NCBI GenBank assembly: GCA_014874485.1
Contig: JADBJK010000069.1
Coordinates: 24,422 to 88,421 of the forward strand
Source of the DNA: Chloroflexota bacterium
GTDB lineage: Bacteria; Chloroflexota; Anaerolineae; DTLA01
Length of the DNA stretch: 64,000 bases
Direction of reading: 5' to 3'
Positions 1 through 9,117 of this stretch are shown here, piece by piece. Positions within the stretch are counted from its first letter, which is position 1. Every line of letters begins with the position of its first letter. The notes beneath the pieces are model-generated. The model saw only the letters and a list, made by a program, of their open reading frames with translations, was not told where the DNA came from and searched no databases. The position numbers and the translations under genes are program-made.

Positions 1-220
1 CCTCCATCACCGTCCCCATCCCGCCATGCGACACGACCAGACTCGCCTGCCGATAGTACGGCTCCAGCGAGGGCGCGGAGCGGAACCAGCGCAGGTTCTT
101 CGGCTCATAGCGTCCGCGCCCGATTTGCGCCACGACCTCGTCGCCCAGCGCAGGCGCGAGGCGATCCATCGCCTCCACCAACGCGTCAAAATCCGTGGTG
201 CCGACGGTTACGAAGATCAT
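1..220 (-). CDS. Alg13-like GT28 C-terminal subunit (partial)
   Basis: The 5' part of a gene that runs off the left window edge. It begins MIFVTVGTTDFDALVEAMD and the last visible residues include VSHGGMGTVME, the donor-nucleotide-binding loop typical of GT28/Alg13 C-terminal domains. Alg13-type proteins pair with a membrane-recruiting Alg14 partner to form one glycosyltransferase. That partner is the gene directly upstream, whose stop overlaps this ATG as ATGA. By analogy with the PssD/PssE and CpsF/CpsG pairs it probably adds a sugar to a lipid-linked repeat unit on the cytoplasmic face. About 73 codons are visible; a full Alg13-like protein has roughly 160. Confidence 0.85.
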   Translation of the reverse strand, partial: MIFVTVGTTDFDALVEAMDRLAPALGDEVVAQIGRGRYEPKNLRWFRSAPSLEPYYRQASLVVSHGGMGTVME

Positions 221-696
221 CAGCACAGCCTCCCCGCGTACACGGCCCTAGGGTACTTCGCCACCAGCGGCTCCCACTGCACCAGGAACAAGTCGGCCAG
301 GCGGTACATGATGCGGCCGGTGGTGGACAGGGCCGTAACCCGCGAGCCGGTCTCCACGAAGATGACCTTGACGCCCGCGAGTTTGCAGACCAGCGCCACA
401 GGCACGGCCACGCTGGGGCCGGTGCTGATCATGGCCCGCGGGCGGAACTGCCGCACGGCGCGCCACGCCTGCCACGCGCACACCAGGAACTTGCGCACGT
501 CGTTGGGCAGGTTGTGGGCCTTGTCGCGCGGGCGGATGACGCGGAACACCGGCCCAGGCACGGTGATTTTCTTCTCCGACAGGTCATCATCGGCCACGAG
601 GACGTAGCCGAACTCGTACCCCTCGCCCAGGAGTTCCACCAGGCGCACCATCTCCTTCGTGTGCCCGCCCTCGCCCAGCACCGCCAGAATCCTCAT
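220..696 (-). CDS. Alg14-like glycosyltransferase subunit (PssD/CpsF type)
   Basis: A 158-aa protein beginning MRILAVLGEGGHTKEMVRLV; the GGHTxEM turn is the hallmark of the Alg14/EpsF N-terminal domain. A later stretch, MISTGPSVAVPVALVCKLAG, followed by IFVETGSRV, also matches the family. Alg14-type subunits anchor the catalytic Alg13-type partner at the membrane, and that partner follows with an ATGA overlap. The ORF track extends this frame to 990, but the upstream part is a shadow of the preceding gene. The ATG at 696 gives the expected family length and start motif. I infer a role in adding one residue of the exopolysaccharide repeat. Confidence 0.88.
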   Translation of the reverse strand: MRILAVLGEGGHTKEMVRLVELLGEGYEFGYVLVADDDLSEKKITVPGPVFRVIRPRDKAHNLPNDVRKFLVCAWQAWRAVRQFRPRAMISTGPSVAVPVALVCKLAGVKVIFVETGSRVTALSTTGRIMYRLADLFLVQWEPLVAKYPRAVYAGRLC

Positions 697-703
697 GCCG
701 CCC

Positions 704-1660
704 TCACCTGACCTGCGATCCCCCGCGTGTCGCCAGCACGCGCTCGTACACCGCCACAATCTGCCTGGCCGTGGCCTCCAGCGACAGGTGCGCCACGCGC
801 CGCCGACCGTCGGTGCGGCCACCGCGCGCCAGGGCCAGGCGCAACTTGGCCGCCATGTCCTCCGGCGTGCGCGCGCACAGGTAGCACCCGTCCGTGTCGC
901 CGATGATCTCGGCCACATCGCCCACGTCCACCGAGACGATGGGCAGGTTGCACGCCATGGCCTCCTTGATGACCATGGGCGAACCCTCAAAATCCGACGC
1001 CAGCGCCAGCACGTCGCAGGCGTTCATGTACAGCGGCATCTCCTCGTGCGGGCGATTGGACGCAACGACCAACTGCACGCGGCTGTCCTGCGCCGACAGG
1101 AGCGCCACCGCCGCCTGGATGATCTCCAGCCGCTTTTCGGGGCGCGGCTCGCCTGCGAACAGGACGAGTTTGGCGTCCGCGGGCAGGCCCAGGCGGGCGC
1201 GCGCCTCGGCCTGGAGCATGGGGGCGAACCGCGCCATGTCCACGCCGCACGGGATGACCACAGCATCCTCGTCGCCCAGGGCGCGCTTCACGACGCCGGA
1301 CGTAACGATAACCGCGTCCACGCGGGGCGTTACCCAGCGGCACAGTTGGCCCTGCCAGCCCAGCACGACCTCTATGCCGTGGTGGGTGAGCACCACTGGC
1401 AGGCGGCGCTGGCTCAACGCCACCAGGCCCGAGAACACGTAGTGCGCGTGAATCAAATCGTAGGGCGCGTGCCGGCGCAGGTGCCGCGGCAAATCAGCGA
1501 ACCCGCGCGCGTAGTTCAGGCGGCTGGCCTTGCCATCCATGAAAAACACGTCCAAGTCAACCCCAAGCCCGCGCAGCGATTCCACTTGATCGCGCACGAA
1601 CGTGCCGAAGGCGGGCTTGTCCGCCGTCGGGTACATGTTCGTTACCACCAGCACGCGCAT
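704..1660 (-). CDS. GT4 family glycosyltransferase
   Basis: A 318-aa GT-B fold glycosyltransferase. The N-terminus MRVLVVTNMYPTADKPAFGTFV is the usual GT4 opening with the family FVRDQV region. The middle carries LFAGEPRPEKRLEIIQAA, a nucleotide-sugar-binding loop, and the C-terminal half has FEGSPMVIKEAMACNLPIVS, the E-x7-E donor motif of retaining GT4 enzymes. It is somewhat shorter than most GT4 enzymes (360-400 aa), mainly in the N-terminal acceptor domain. Its ATG directly abuts the TAG of the upstream fusion gene, so it is almost certainly cotranscribed. Substrate unknown. Confidence 0.9.
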   Translation of the reverse strand: MRVLVVTNMYPTADKPAFGTFVRDQVESLRGLGVDLDVFFMDGKASRLNYARGFADLPRHLRRHAPYDLIHAHYVFSGLVALSQRRLPVVLTHHGIEVVLGWQGQLCRWVTPRVDAVIVTSGVVKRALGDEDAVVIPCGVDMARFAPMLQAEARARLGLPADAKLVLFAGEPRPEKRLEIIQAAVALLSAQDSRVQLVVASNRPHEEMPLYMNACDVLALASDFEGSPMVIKEAMACNLPIVSVDVGDVAEIIGDTDGCYLCARTPEDMAAKLRLALARGGRTDGRRRVAHLSLEATARQIVAVYERVLATRGGSQVR

Positions 1661-3424
1661 CTAGTCTTGCTCCAGGAACGGGCGCTTAGCCCGCGGGTTG
1701 AACAGGAACAGGCCGTTGACGAACGTCCGATAGCGCCGGTAGTAGCGCAGCAGCGTCAGGCGCACCGTCTCGCCGGCGACGGTTTCCAGAGGCTGCGCGG
1801 CATCCAGCACGTGCCAGCCCTTCGCCTGGGCCAGACGCCGATACCACTCGGCCTGCCGCCCCAGGAACGCCTCGGACTCCTGCCCGGCCTTGCGGCGGGC
1901 GGCCACGTCGGGCGGCACGTCCAGCAGCAACCGGATTGCCGGGCGCGGCGACAGGCGCTCCAGCAGGCGCAGCGCCAGCGGCACATACCCCGCCCCGGCC
2001 GCATCCAGGTACGCGGCGACCTCGGCCTGCGCGTCGGCCACGTAGCGGTCGGCGATGACCACCCACCCGCGCAGGAGCGGCCACGCGACGCGAGCCATGT
2101 ACTGCCGCCACAGGTCCAACGCGATGACCCACGGCCACACCCGCCGCACCACAGGCCGCCGCCACAGCGCCGCGCGCCGCTGCCACGGGTCGCTCGCGCT
2201 GTTGCCTGGCCCGGCGGGGGCTGCGGACGTGCCACCCAGCCACCTCTTGCCCAGGCCGATGAGCGCGTCGGTCAGCGGCGAGGACGCCCCCCGCGTCCAC
2301 ACGACCCGCGCCCGGATGTCGCACTGCGCGAAGGCGGCCTGCAACGCTTCGGCGTGGGCGGTCTTGCCCGACCCGTCTACGCCGCTGAGGACGGCCAGCA
2401 TGGGCCGCTGCGAGCGGACGTTCAACTTGCGGCGCACCCCGGCCAGGGCGTGGCGCACGGCGTCATCCAGTTTCTGGGGCCGAGACAGCCGTCGGTCTCG
2501 CGCCACTTTGGCGAAGTAGTGCCGCTTGCTGTAGGCGAAGCCCACGCGCACGGGAAGCGTCCGCGCTTCCGCAGGCGGCAGCGACGCGGGCGGCAGACGG
2601 TGCGGCACGGCGTTCGGGATGCGCGCGTCCGCAAACCACAGCGCCTCGGCCCGCGCCACGTGCCCCAGGATGACGTTCAGCCCGCGGAGCCAGCCGCGCT
2701 CTTCGGCCTGCCTCGCACAGAAATCCCAGTCAAAGTGGGCATCGCTCAGGCTATGGCGCACCTTCACGATGTCCCAGAGTTTGAACTCCTTGTCCTCGTA
2801 GAAGGCGTGGGCCAGCGTTACCAGCACCTCGTCTTCGGGGCCCAGGATGGACACGTCGGGGTCATCTGGGGACGGCCTCACCCGCTCCCAGAGCCACTCG
2901 TCCACCAGGAACCCTGTGCCCCAGCCGACCTGCGTGTGCAGGTGGATGGCCGAGACCTCTGCCCCGCCCACGAACCGCTTGAACAGGAACTTTCGCGGCT
3001 CCTCAATGTTGCGCAGTTCCACGTAGCCCAGGCCGTAGAGCGCCTGCGCCGCCGCCAGTTCCGACTCCGGCGGCACGAGCAGGTCCACGTTGTCGCTGCG
3101 GTACGGGAACGAGGGGGCAATCCCCGCCGACTTGATGAGCGCGCACGGGACGCCCAGGGACGCCAGCGCGTTGCGCACCTTCACGTACTCGCTTCGCTGG
3201 CGGGCCAGGCTGGCCTGCTCCTGCGCCAGGGCTTCGGCGAAAGGCGGCGCGTTCCAGATGGGCAGGTCTGGGCGCACGCGCCGCGCCGACAGCAGCGGCA
3301 CCTTGTTGCGCCGCAGGCACGCCACCAGCGCGTCCATGTCGGCCTGCGACCAGTCGTCGGGATTCACGGGCTTTGCGCCCGCGTCGCTGAGGAAGACGGC
3401 CAGCCGCAACGCGCGCTCGCTCAT
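1661..3424 (-). CDS. Nucleotidyltransferase (NTP_transf_5-like) fused to thymidylate-kinase-like domain
   Basis: A 587-aa two-domain protein. Residues ~1-280 resemble the NTP_transf_5 family: SDNVDLLV at ~110-117 supplies the paired aspartates expected of a polymerase-beta-type nucleotidyltransferase. Residues ~340-587 form a P-loop kinase: GVDGSGKT at 348-355, ADRY at ~458-461 (the DR[YH] of thymidylate kinases) and LLLDVPPDVAARR near the lid region. The ORF track start at 3466 is too early; the ATG at 3424 overlaps the previous stop as ATGA. The gene sits inside the exopolysaccharide operon, so a housekeeping dTMP kinase role is unlikely. I infer a nucleotide- or phosphate-transfer role in sugar modification; the substrate is unknown. 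Confidence 0.8.
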   Translation of the reverse strand: MSERALRLAVFLSDAGAKPVNPDDWSQADMDALVACLRRNKVPLLSARRVRPDLPIWNAPPFAEALAQEQASLARQRSEYVKVRNALASLGVPCALIKSAGIAPSFPYRSDNVDLLVPPESELAAAQALYGLGYVELRNIEEPRKFLFKRFVGGAEVSAIHLHTQVGWGTGFLVDEWLWERVRPSPDDPDVSILGPEDEVLVTLAHAFYEDKEFKLWDIVKVRHSLSDAHFDWDFCARQAEERGWLRGLNVILGHVARAEALWFADARIPNAVPHRLPPASLPPAEARTLPVRVGFAYSKRHYFAKVARDRRLSRPQKLDDAVRHALAGVRRKLNVRSQRPMLAVLSGVDGSGKTAHAEALQAAFAQCDIRARVVWTRGASSPLTDALIGLGKRWLGGTSAAPAGPGNSASDPWQRRAALWRRPVVRRVWPWVIALDLWRQYMARVAWPLLRGWVVIADRYVADAQAEVAAYLDAAGAGYVPLALRLLERLSPRPAIRLLLDVPPDVAARRKAGQESEAFLGRQAEWYRRLAQAKGWHVLDAAQPLETVAGETVRLTLLRYYRRYRTFVNGLFLFNPRAKRPFLEQD

Positions 3425-4467
3425 GCCGTCCTCCCCGAAATCAGCATCTGCGCGGCGGCGGCCCAACTGTACCCCTCCACGCGGGCGCGGGTGCGCACCG
3501 ACTTGTCGGCCAGCGCCTGCCGCACTGCGTCGGCCAGGGCCGCATCGTCGGCCACGTAGCGCAGCCCTTCCCCCGCAGGGAAAAGCCGCGGCAGTTCGCC
3601 AAACGGCGTGCTCACGACCGGCAGGTTGCAGGCCATCGCCTCCAGCACCGACATGGGAATCTCCACGCTCCCCTGGGCCGAACGAACGGGAAAAACGTAG
3701 CAGTCGGCCATCTGGTACAACTCGGCCAGGCGCTCTACATAGCGGGTGATGACGATAGCCCCCGCATCCTCCAGCGCGCGCACCAGCGCCTCATCCACGC
3801 CGAACGCCGAACTCCCCAGGACCACGACCTGCGCCTCGCCCCGCAAGGCCCGCTGGAGCGACACCAGCGCGTGGATGTTGCGGTTGGATAGGATGTGCCC
3901 GGCGTGGAACACGAGGGGGACATCGGGGGCCAGCCCGTACTGCGCCCGAAGCGCACGCCGCCGGGCGTCATCGGCCGGGGCGAAGGTTTCGGTGTCCACG
4001 GCGGGCGGCAGGATGCGCACGTCGCACCCCATCTCGCGCAAGGGGGCCGCCGTCGCCTCGCCCTGCGCCCAGACCGGCCCGGCGCGTAGGAGCGGGATCA
4101 GCGCCCGCGCCACGCGCCCGTACGCGCGCGGCTGGAACGCCACCATCGCCACCGGCGTCCGGGCATACGTTGCGAGGGCGCGCGCCCGCACGAAACTGAA
4201 CAGCGTGGCGCACGCCGTCGGGAAGTAGAGCGTGTACTCGGGCCTGAAGCCGCGCACGCGCCGCATGAGGCCCGCGCTGAGGAGCAAGCGGTTGGCCCGC
4301 ACGCGGTGCACGCCTGCGTCGGGGATGCCGCTGCCGCGGTTCGTCAGCGCCAGCACCTCGTGCGACGCCTGCAACGCCCTGAGCAGCAGCCACGACGCCT
4401 TCTTGATGCCCTCGTCAAACGGCGGCACCAGCGCCTCGGAGAAGTAGAGCACGCGCATCGTCCTCAT
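3421..4467 (-). CDS. GT4 family glycosyltransferase
   Basis: A 348-aa GT-B glycosyltransferase. The opening MRTMRVLYFSEALVPPFDEG is typical, with a glycine in the acceptor loop (EGIKKASWLLL). The second domain starts near VPLVFHAGHILSNRN, and the donor site carries GSVEIPMSVLEAMACNLPVV with the two spaced glutamates of GT4. Both ends overlap neighbours by four bases (ATGA at 4467 and at 3424), so it is translationally coupled in a long minus-strand operon. Probably a retaining transferase in repeat-unit assembly; sugar and linkage cannot be read from sequence. Confidence 0.9.
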   Translation of the reverse strand: MRTMRVLYFSEALVPPFDEGIKKASWLLLRALQASHEVLALTNRGSGIPDAGVHRVRANRLLLSAGLMRRVRGFRPEYTLYFPTACATLFSFVRARALATYARTPVAMVAFQPRAYGRVARALIPLLRAGPVWAQGEATAAPLREMGCDVRILPPAVDTETFAPADDARRRALRAQYGLAPDVPLVFHAGHILSNRNIHALVSLQRALRGEAQVVVLGSSAFGVDEALVRALEDAGAIVITRYVERLAELYQMADCYVFPVRSAQGSVEIPMSVLEAMACNLPVVSTPFGELPRLFPAGEGLRYVADDAALADAVRQALADKSVRTRARVEGYSWAAAAQMLISGRTA

Positions 4468-5609
4468 CCTCCCCGCGCCACGTCGCGGTACACGTCCATG
4501 TACTGCGCAACGACGCGGTGCAGGCTGTAGCGTTCTCCCACGCGCTTCTTGGCCGCTGCGCCCAGGCGGCGGCGCAAATCATCATCGGTCAGGACGCGCA
4601 CCAGGCGGTCGGCCAGGGCGGGGATGTCGTCCTGCGGCACCACGTAGCCGCTGACGCCGTCCTCAATCATGTCGCCCACGCTGCCCACGCGCACCGACAC
4701 AGACGGCTTGCCCGCCGCCGCTGCCTCCAGGATCACCCGCGGCGACGATTCCTGCCGCGAGGTCAGCGCCAGCACCGCGCACTCGGAATAGGCCCGCAGC
4801 GTCTCCTCGTAGCGAATGAGGCCGCGAAAGACCACCGCGTCGCTCAGGCCGTTCTCGGCGGCGTAGGTCTCCATGCGCTGGAGATATTGGCGGTCGTCTA
4901 TGCGCCCGGCGAAGTGGACATGGGCTTCGGGAACCTGCTCGCGCACGAGTTTGAGGGCCTGAAGCAGCGCCATGCCGTTCTTGAGTTCGGTAATCGTCCC
5001 CGCGCACAGGATGCGGCCGGGGACGGTGCGATCCGCCACGGCGAAGTAGTCGTCGGAAACCGGGATGGGGATTTCCGTCCAGCGCGGGTCGGCCTCGGCG
5101 TGGTACTCCCGGCGCACGTAGGGGTTGATGGCCACAACCTTCCGGACTCGTGGCATGGCAAATCGGTCGTACAGCATGGCCGCGCGGTAGCGCAAGCGGT
5201 CAAACCACGTCTGGCGGAAAATCTCCGCCTCGCGCCACACGATGCCGTGAATGGTCAGGACCGTCGGGAATCCCGCCAGGATGCCCGCAGCCGCATACTG
5301 GGCCATGTGCGCGTTCACCACGTCCGGCTGGATACGGCGCAACTCGCGGCCCAGTTTCCAGACCGACGTGAGCATGTTGGGCACGACGCGGCGGCGCGGC
5401 ACGTGGAGATAGTGGACGAACACCGACCCGTCCTGCACCACCAGGTTGGAATCCACCTCCTTGGTGCAGTGCACGACGTGCAGTTCCAGGTCCTCCACCG
5501 CCTTGAACCCGCGCACCAGGTCGCACGCAACCGCCTGCAACCCGCCCGACCGCCGCGATGGGTCCAGCGGGTACATGATGGCCAGCGCCACTTTGAGGGG
5601 CTTGCTCAC
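4464..5609 (-). CDS. GT4 family glycosyltransferase
   Basis: A GT-B glycosyltransferase of 381 aa from the chosen start. It has the SGGLQAVACDLVRGF acceptor loop, LCAGTITELKNGMALLQAL at the linker to the second domain, and SRQESSPRVILEAAAAGKPS as the E-x7-E donor motif. The track begins at a GTG at 5630 directly abutting the previous stop, but a second GTG at 5609 (VSKPLKVALA) has a strong Shine-Dalgarno sequence (GGGAGGGGGT) just upstream and gives the normal family N-terminus, so I prefer 5609. It lies within the exopolysaccharide operon; substrate unknown. Confidence 0.88.
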   Translation of the reverse strand: MSKPLKVALAIMYPLDPSRRSGGLQAVACDLVRGFKAVEDLELHVVHCTKEVDSNLVVQDGSVFVHYLHVPRRRVVPNMLTSVWKLGRELRRIQPDVVNAHMAQYAAAGILAGFPTVLTIHGIVWREAEIFRQTWFDRLRYRAAMLYDRFAMPRVRKVVAINPYVRREYHAEADPRWTEIPIPVSDDYFAVADRTVPGRILCAGTITELKNGMALLQALKLVREQVPEAHVHFAGRIDDRQYLQRMETYAAENGLSDAVVFRGLIRYEETLRAYSECAVLALTSRQESSPRVILEAAAAGKPSVSVRVGSVGDMIEDGVSGYVVPQDDIPALADRLVRVLTDDDLRRRLGAAAKKRVGERYSLHRVVAQYMDVYRDVARGG

Positions 5610-5630
5610 CGCACCCCCTCCCAACTGCAC

Positions 5631-6482
5631 TCACAGGTATTCCACATAAGGGCAGGTGTGTCCTTCTTTGGTGGCAATGTAGATGTACTCCGACGTAAAG
5701 CCCAGACGCTCCAGCCAGCGCCGCAGGGTGTCCAGCCCGAACCCATACCCCGATGCCACCGGGCCTTTCCTCACCCTCTCCACGCGAAAACCTGCGCGGC
5801 GGAACTCGGCGACCCAGCGAGCCTTGCGAAAGGCCCCGAACTCCTCCAGATGCCCCGACGAAACCCCGTGGGTCTCTGGGATGAACCATCGGTACACAAA
5901 CGAATGTCGGCGCTTCTGCACCTTCGGGTTGTTGTCAGGTTCCTGGGGCGACGCGCCACCGGCCCCGCCCGGCACGTGCCGCCGAACCTTGTCCGTCAGC
6001 ACCTTGCCGCCCCCTCTCGTGATCACCTGCTCAAGCAGGACGACGACGTGGTTCGGGAAGTAGAGCAGGAGTTCGCACAATTTCCAAAACGGGCTGGGGA
6101 CGACATGGATCGTTACGCCGTCGTCCTTCAGCACCCGGCAAATGCCCGCCAAAGCCCGCTCCGGCGCGGGCAGATGCTCCAGCAGATTGGACGAGAACAC
6201 CAGGTCAAACGAACCCGGCGGAAAGTGGTCGCCCACCTCCTCTGCGTCCAGCACCCGGTAGTCCAGGCCGTCGTGCGGCGGCAGTTGCAGGATGCCGGGG
6301 TTGATGTCGGTGGCGGTCAGGCGGCCCACGTACTTCCGCAGCAGGGTGCTCTGGAACCCGTCCCCCGCCCCCAGTTCCAGACCTGTTGCAAAAAGGCCAT
6401 CCGGACACCCGCCGAAGATGAGGGCAATCTCACGGGTCCTGTACCCATGCAGCCACTGAAGCCAATCGGGCTTGATCTTCAC
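5631..6482 (-). CDS. Class I SAM-dependent methyltransferase
   Basis: A 283-aa protein with a Rossmann-type SAM-binding core: motif I is LELGAGDGF at ~35-43, an acidic residue follows in TATDIN, and SFDLVFSSNLLEHLPAPERA is the motif IV region common to sugar/quinone-type methyltransferases. The C-terminal ~120 residues extend beyond the core and probably bind the acceptor. The start codon is GTG and overlaps the preceding glycosyltransferase stop as GTGA. In an exopolysaccharide operon it most likely O-methylates a sugar, perhaps at a chain end, but that is inference. Confidence 0.85.
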   Translation of the reverse strand: MKIKPDWLQWLHGYRTREIALIFGGCPDGLFATGLELGAGDGFQSTLLRKYVGRLTATDINPGILQLPPHDGLDYRVLDAEEVGDHFPPGSFDLVFSSNLLEHLPAPERALAGICRVLKDDGVTIHVVPSPFWKLCELLLYFPNHVVVLLEQVITRGGGKVLTDKVRRHVPGGAGGASPQEPDNNPKVQKRRHSFVYRWFIPETHGVSSGHLEEFGAFRKARWVAEFRRAGFRVERVRKGPVASGYGFGLDTLRRWLERLGFTSEYIYIATKEGHTCPYVEYL

Positions 6483-7645
6483 GGCGCGCTACTCCTTTCG
6501 CCGTCGCCCCGCTCCAAGCGAAGCACATCCGCATAGACATCCAGGACCTGCTGAGCGACTCCTGCACTTCGGAAGTTGGCCTCTGCATAAGCGCGAGCCG
6601 TATCGGCCACGGACTTGGCCAGAGGCGCATCGGTTAGCGCCCGCAGGAGCGCGTCGGCCAGCCCCGCCACATCCCCCGGCCTCACCAGCAGGCCGGTCAG
6701 GCCATCTTGCACCACGTCGGGAACGCCGCCCACCGCCGTGGCGACGACCGGCACGCCCGCAGCCATGGCCTGGGCGACGGCCGCCGGCAGCGTCTCCTGC
6801 CACGACGGCAGGGCGAGCGCGGCCGCATGGGCGTACTCGGCCAGGATGTCCGACTCGGACAGCGGGCCGAGAAATCGGACGTTCTCCTCAAGCCCCTGCG
6901 CCGCCACGAGTTGCCGGATGCGCGCGACGTAGTCGGGGAACGGGCGCGTGTCGCCCGCGATCCGCAGGCGCACGTCGGGCAGGCTGCGCCGCACGCGGGC
7001 AACCGCCTGCGCCAACTCGTACACCGCCTTGCGCGGGCTGACCACGCCGGCGAACAGGATGGTGCGCGGTTCAGGCGCGCGCCGCAACGCGAAGAACCGC
7101 TCGGAGATGGCGTTGGGCACGTGCCAGACGCGGGCGCGCGTCCAGCGGGCGAACTCGCGGGCCACGTAGGGCGCTATGGCTATCAGGTAGCGCGTTCGGT
7201 GGATGCAGCGGCGCTCGTACCAGGCGTCCCACAGCCCACGCGCGCGCTGCGAAAGCCCGCGCAAGTACGCCAACTCGCGGAAGGCCACGCCGTGCGCGGT
7301 GATGACGGCAGGCACGCCCGAAGCAAGCGCCGCGCCCGCGTAGAACGTTGTCCCCTGTCCGTGCACCAGGTCGGGCTGCTCCTGCTCCACGATGCGGCGG
7401 ATGGCGCGAAAATCGCCCGCGTAGCCCACAGCCCTGCCCCACCGAAGCCTGGGCAGGTAGGTGATGCGCACGGGGCCTCTTGTGCGCGTCTGGGGCGACT
7501 GCACCGATGGCAGCGACGTTACCACGTGCAGGCTCACATCCCCGCGCGCCGCCGCGCCGTCCAGGAAATACACGACCGTGGACTCCACGCCGCCGTGCGC
7601 GCGCTCCCAATCCAGCGGGAACGGGCTGAGTATCAGAACCTTCAC
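6479..7645 (-). CDS. GT4 family glycosyltransferase
   Basis: A 388-aa GT-B enzyme. The track runs it back to 7810, but the first 55 residues there are a shadow of the O-antigen ligase gene. The true start is the GTG at 7645 (VKVLILSPFPLDWERAHGG), which overlaps the upstream stop as GTGA and restores the family start. Domain 2 starts at TILFAGVVSPRKAVYELA, and the donor site reads SWQETLPAAVAQAMAAGVPV. One of a run of GT4 genes interleaved with a methyltransferase and the polymerase; substrate not predictable. Confidence 0.9.
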   Translation of the reverse strand: MKVLILSPFPLDWERAHGGVESTVVYFLDGAAARGDVSLHVVTSLPSVQSPQTRTRGPVRITYLPRLRWGRAVGYAGDFRAIRRIVEQEQPDLVHGQGTTFYAGAALASGVPAVITAHGVAFRELAYLRGLSQRARGLWDAWYERRCIHRTRYLIAIAPYVAREFARWTRARVWHVPNAISERFFALRRAPEPRTILFAGVVSPRKAVYELAQAVARVRRSLPDVRLRIAGDTRPFPDYVARIRQLVAAQGLEENVRFLGPLSESDILAEYAHAAALALPSWQETLPAAVAQAMAAGVPVVATAVGGVPDVVQDGLTGLLVRPGDVAGLADALLRALTDAPLAKSVADTARAYAEANFRSAGVAQQVLDVYADVLRLERGDGERSSAP

Positions 7646-9117
7646 GCCGACCCCTCTGCCGTTTCTCTCGGCACGATCAGGGCTTGCCCCTCGCCCAGAA
7701 TCCACCCCAGGACGCCGCCGACCAGGACATAGAACAGCACCGCGCCGAAGGAGAAGATGACGATGTCGCCGGCCATGCCGGGAAGCAGGTACGCCACAAA
7801 CGCGCCCCACGTTGCGACGATGAGGCTACGCGCCTTCGCGTCGGCGATCCTGCGATAGAACCGAAGGGTAACCCAGAATGCCGACAGAAGGAAGCCCAGA
7901 TACGGGATCAGAGTTATTAGCCCGCTCTGGACCAGGATGTACACAAAGGAGTTGTGAGGCGACATCAGCACCCTGGCGTTCGGGTCCGCGTACTGGTACG
8001 CCGCGCCCCGCGCGTATAGCGTGTACAGCGCCGCGAAATTCCCTTGCCCCACGCCCGTGAGCGGATGCGCCTGGATCATCTTCCACGCCGTGCCCAGCAC
8101 TTGCATCCGCCAGATGATGGGACCTTCGGCTTGCAGGCGTTCGCGGATGGCAGGCACCGCGCTGACCACCCCCCATGTGATCCCCAGCAGCACGACCGCC
8201 GTAAGGAACACCGGCAGGAAAACCTTCCGGAAGCGCGGGTAGAACGGCAGCATCACCAGCAGGGCCGCGATGAACGCCGCCCACCCGGCGCGGTTGTAGC
8301 ACATGAACGAGCCAACCGCAAGGACGAGGAGCGTGCCAAGCCACACCAGGCGTCGCCCGCGTGTCTTGCTCTCAATCATGCCGCGGGCCGCAAAGGGCGC
8401 AGCCATCGCGATGCAAATCGTCGTGAACGCCGGGTTCCCCAGCAGGTTGACGACCCTGCGCACGTGGGTGGAGTAGATAACGCTGCGGTCTTCGGGATAG
8501 AAAAGAATGATGCCCGTCGTTTGTTCGTGGGTTGCCAAGAGCGCCAGGTAGAAGCCGACGATGGAAAGCGTGATGGCGATGCGCTTCACATCGCGCTCCG
8601 TGGAGAAGAACTGCCGCGCCAGGAAGTAGGCAATGACCGGCACGAGGTAGATGTCCCAGTAGTTCTGCAGCGCCTTGTTCGTGGACATGGGCGAGCCGGA
8701 ATAACTGATGAGGGTGAATGCCGCGAACAGGGCCATGAAGATATCGCTCCAGATGACGCGGGACAACTTGCGCCTTCCGACGGCCACTTGCGCGGCGAAT
8801 AGGGCCAGTAACACCAGCGTAACCAGACGGCTCAGTTTGAGGTCGGGGATGCCGTGTCCCAACTGGATGTCCAGCGGGATGAACCGCGCGTAGGGCGCGA
8901 TGATGATCCACAGGAGCATCCCGATCTTCGGGTCCACGAGAATCGCGCCCAGGCAGAACGCCACACCGACGTAGGTAACCACCGCCGTAGATTGCGGCGA
9001 GACGAGCGCCGCGCCCAGTGCATATCCCACAACAAGCGCAACGGCAACGAGGGCGATCCGCCCGACGAGGCGGAGCACCTTCCCATCGCCCGAAAGCCAT
9101 TCCAACCTACGAATCAT
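7642..9117 (-). CDS. O-antigen ligase / Wzy-like polymerase family membrane protein
   Basis: A 491-aa polytopic membrane protein with about a dozen hydrophobic segments, including a Trp/Ile/Val-rich N-terminal half. The diagnostic region is HPLTGVGQGNFAALYTLY followed by SPHNSFVYILVQSGLIT, the large periplasmic/extracellular loop of the Wzy_C (O-antigen ligase) superfamily. These proteins either polymerise lipid-linked repeats or ligate chains to an acceptor. With a Wzx flippase and a Wzz-like copolymerase in the same operon, a polymerase role is more likely. It overlaps the genes on both sides by four bases. Confidence 0.9.
   Translation of the reverse strand: MIRRLEWLSGDGKVLRLVGRIALVAVALVVGYALGAALVSPQSTAVVTYVGVAFCLGAILVDPKIGMLLWIIIAPYARFIPLDIQLGHGIPDLKLSRLVTLVLLALFAAQVAVGRRKLSRVIWSDIFMALFAAFTLISYSGSPMSTNKALQNYWDIYLVPVIAYFLARQFFSTERDVKRIAITLSIVGFYLALLATHEQTTGIILFYPEDRSVIYSTHVRRVVNLLGNPAFTTICIAMAAPFAARGMIESKTRGRRLVWLGTLLVLAVGSFMCYNRAGWAAFIAALLVMLPFYPRFRKVFLPVFLTAVVLLGITWGVVSAVPAIRERLQAEGPIIWRMQVLGTAWKMIQAHPLTGVGQGNFAALYTLYARGAAYQYADPNARVLMSPHNSFVYILVQSGLITLIPYLGFLLSAFWVTLRFYRRIADAKARSLIVATWGAFVAYLLPGMAGDIVIFSFGAVLFYVLVGGVLGWILGEGQALIVPRETAEGSA

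Noticed and set aside
1661-3424. Housekeeping thymidylate kinase (tmk)
   Set aside because: The kinase domain is fused to a nucleotidyltransferase and lies in a glycan operon, so I did not assign the tmk name.
659-3559. A 966-aa plus-strand ORF opposite the glycosyltransferase and fusion genes
   Set aside because: It is antisense to three well-supported minus-strand genes, has shadow-type composition rich in Arg, His, Gln and Pro, and no recognisable motif.
4518-6536. A 672-aa plus-strand ORF
   Set aside because: Antisense shadow of a glycosyltransferase and a methyltransferase with intact motifs.
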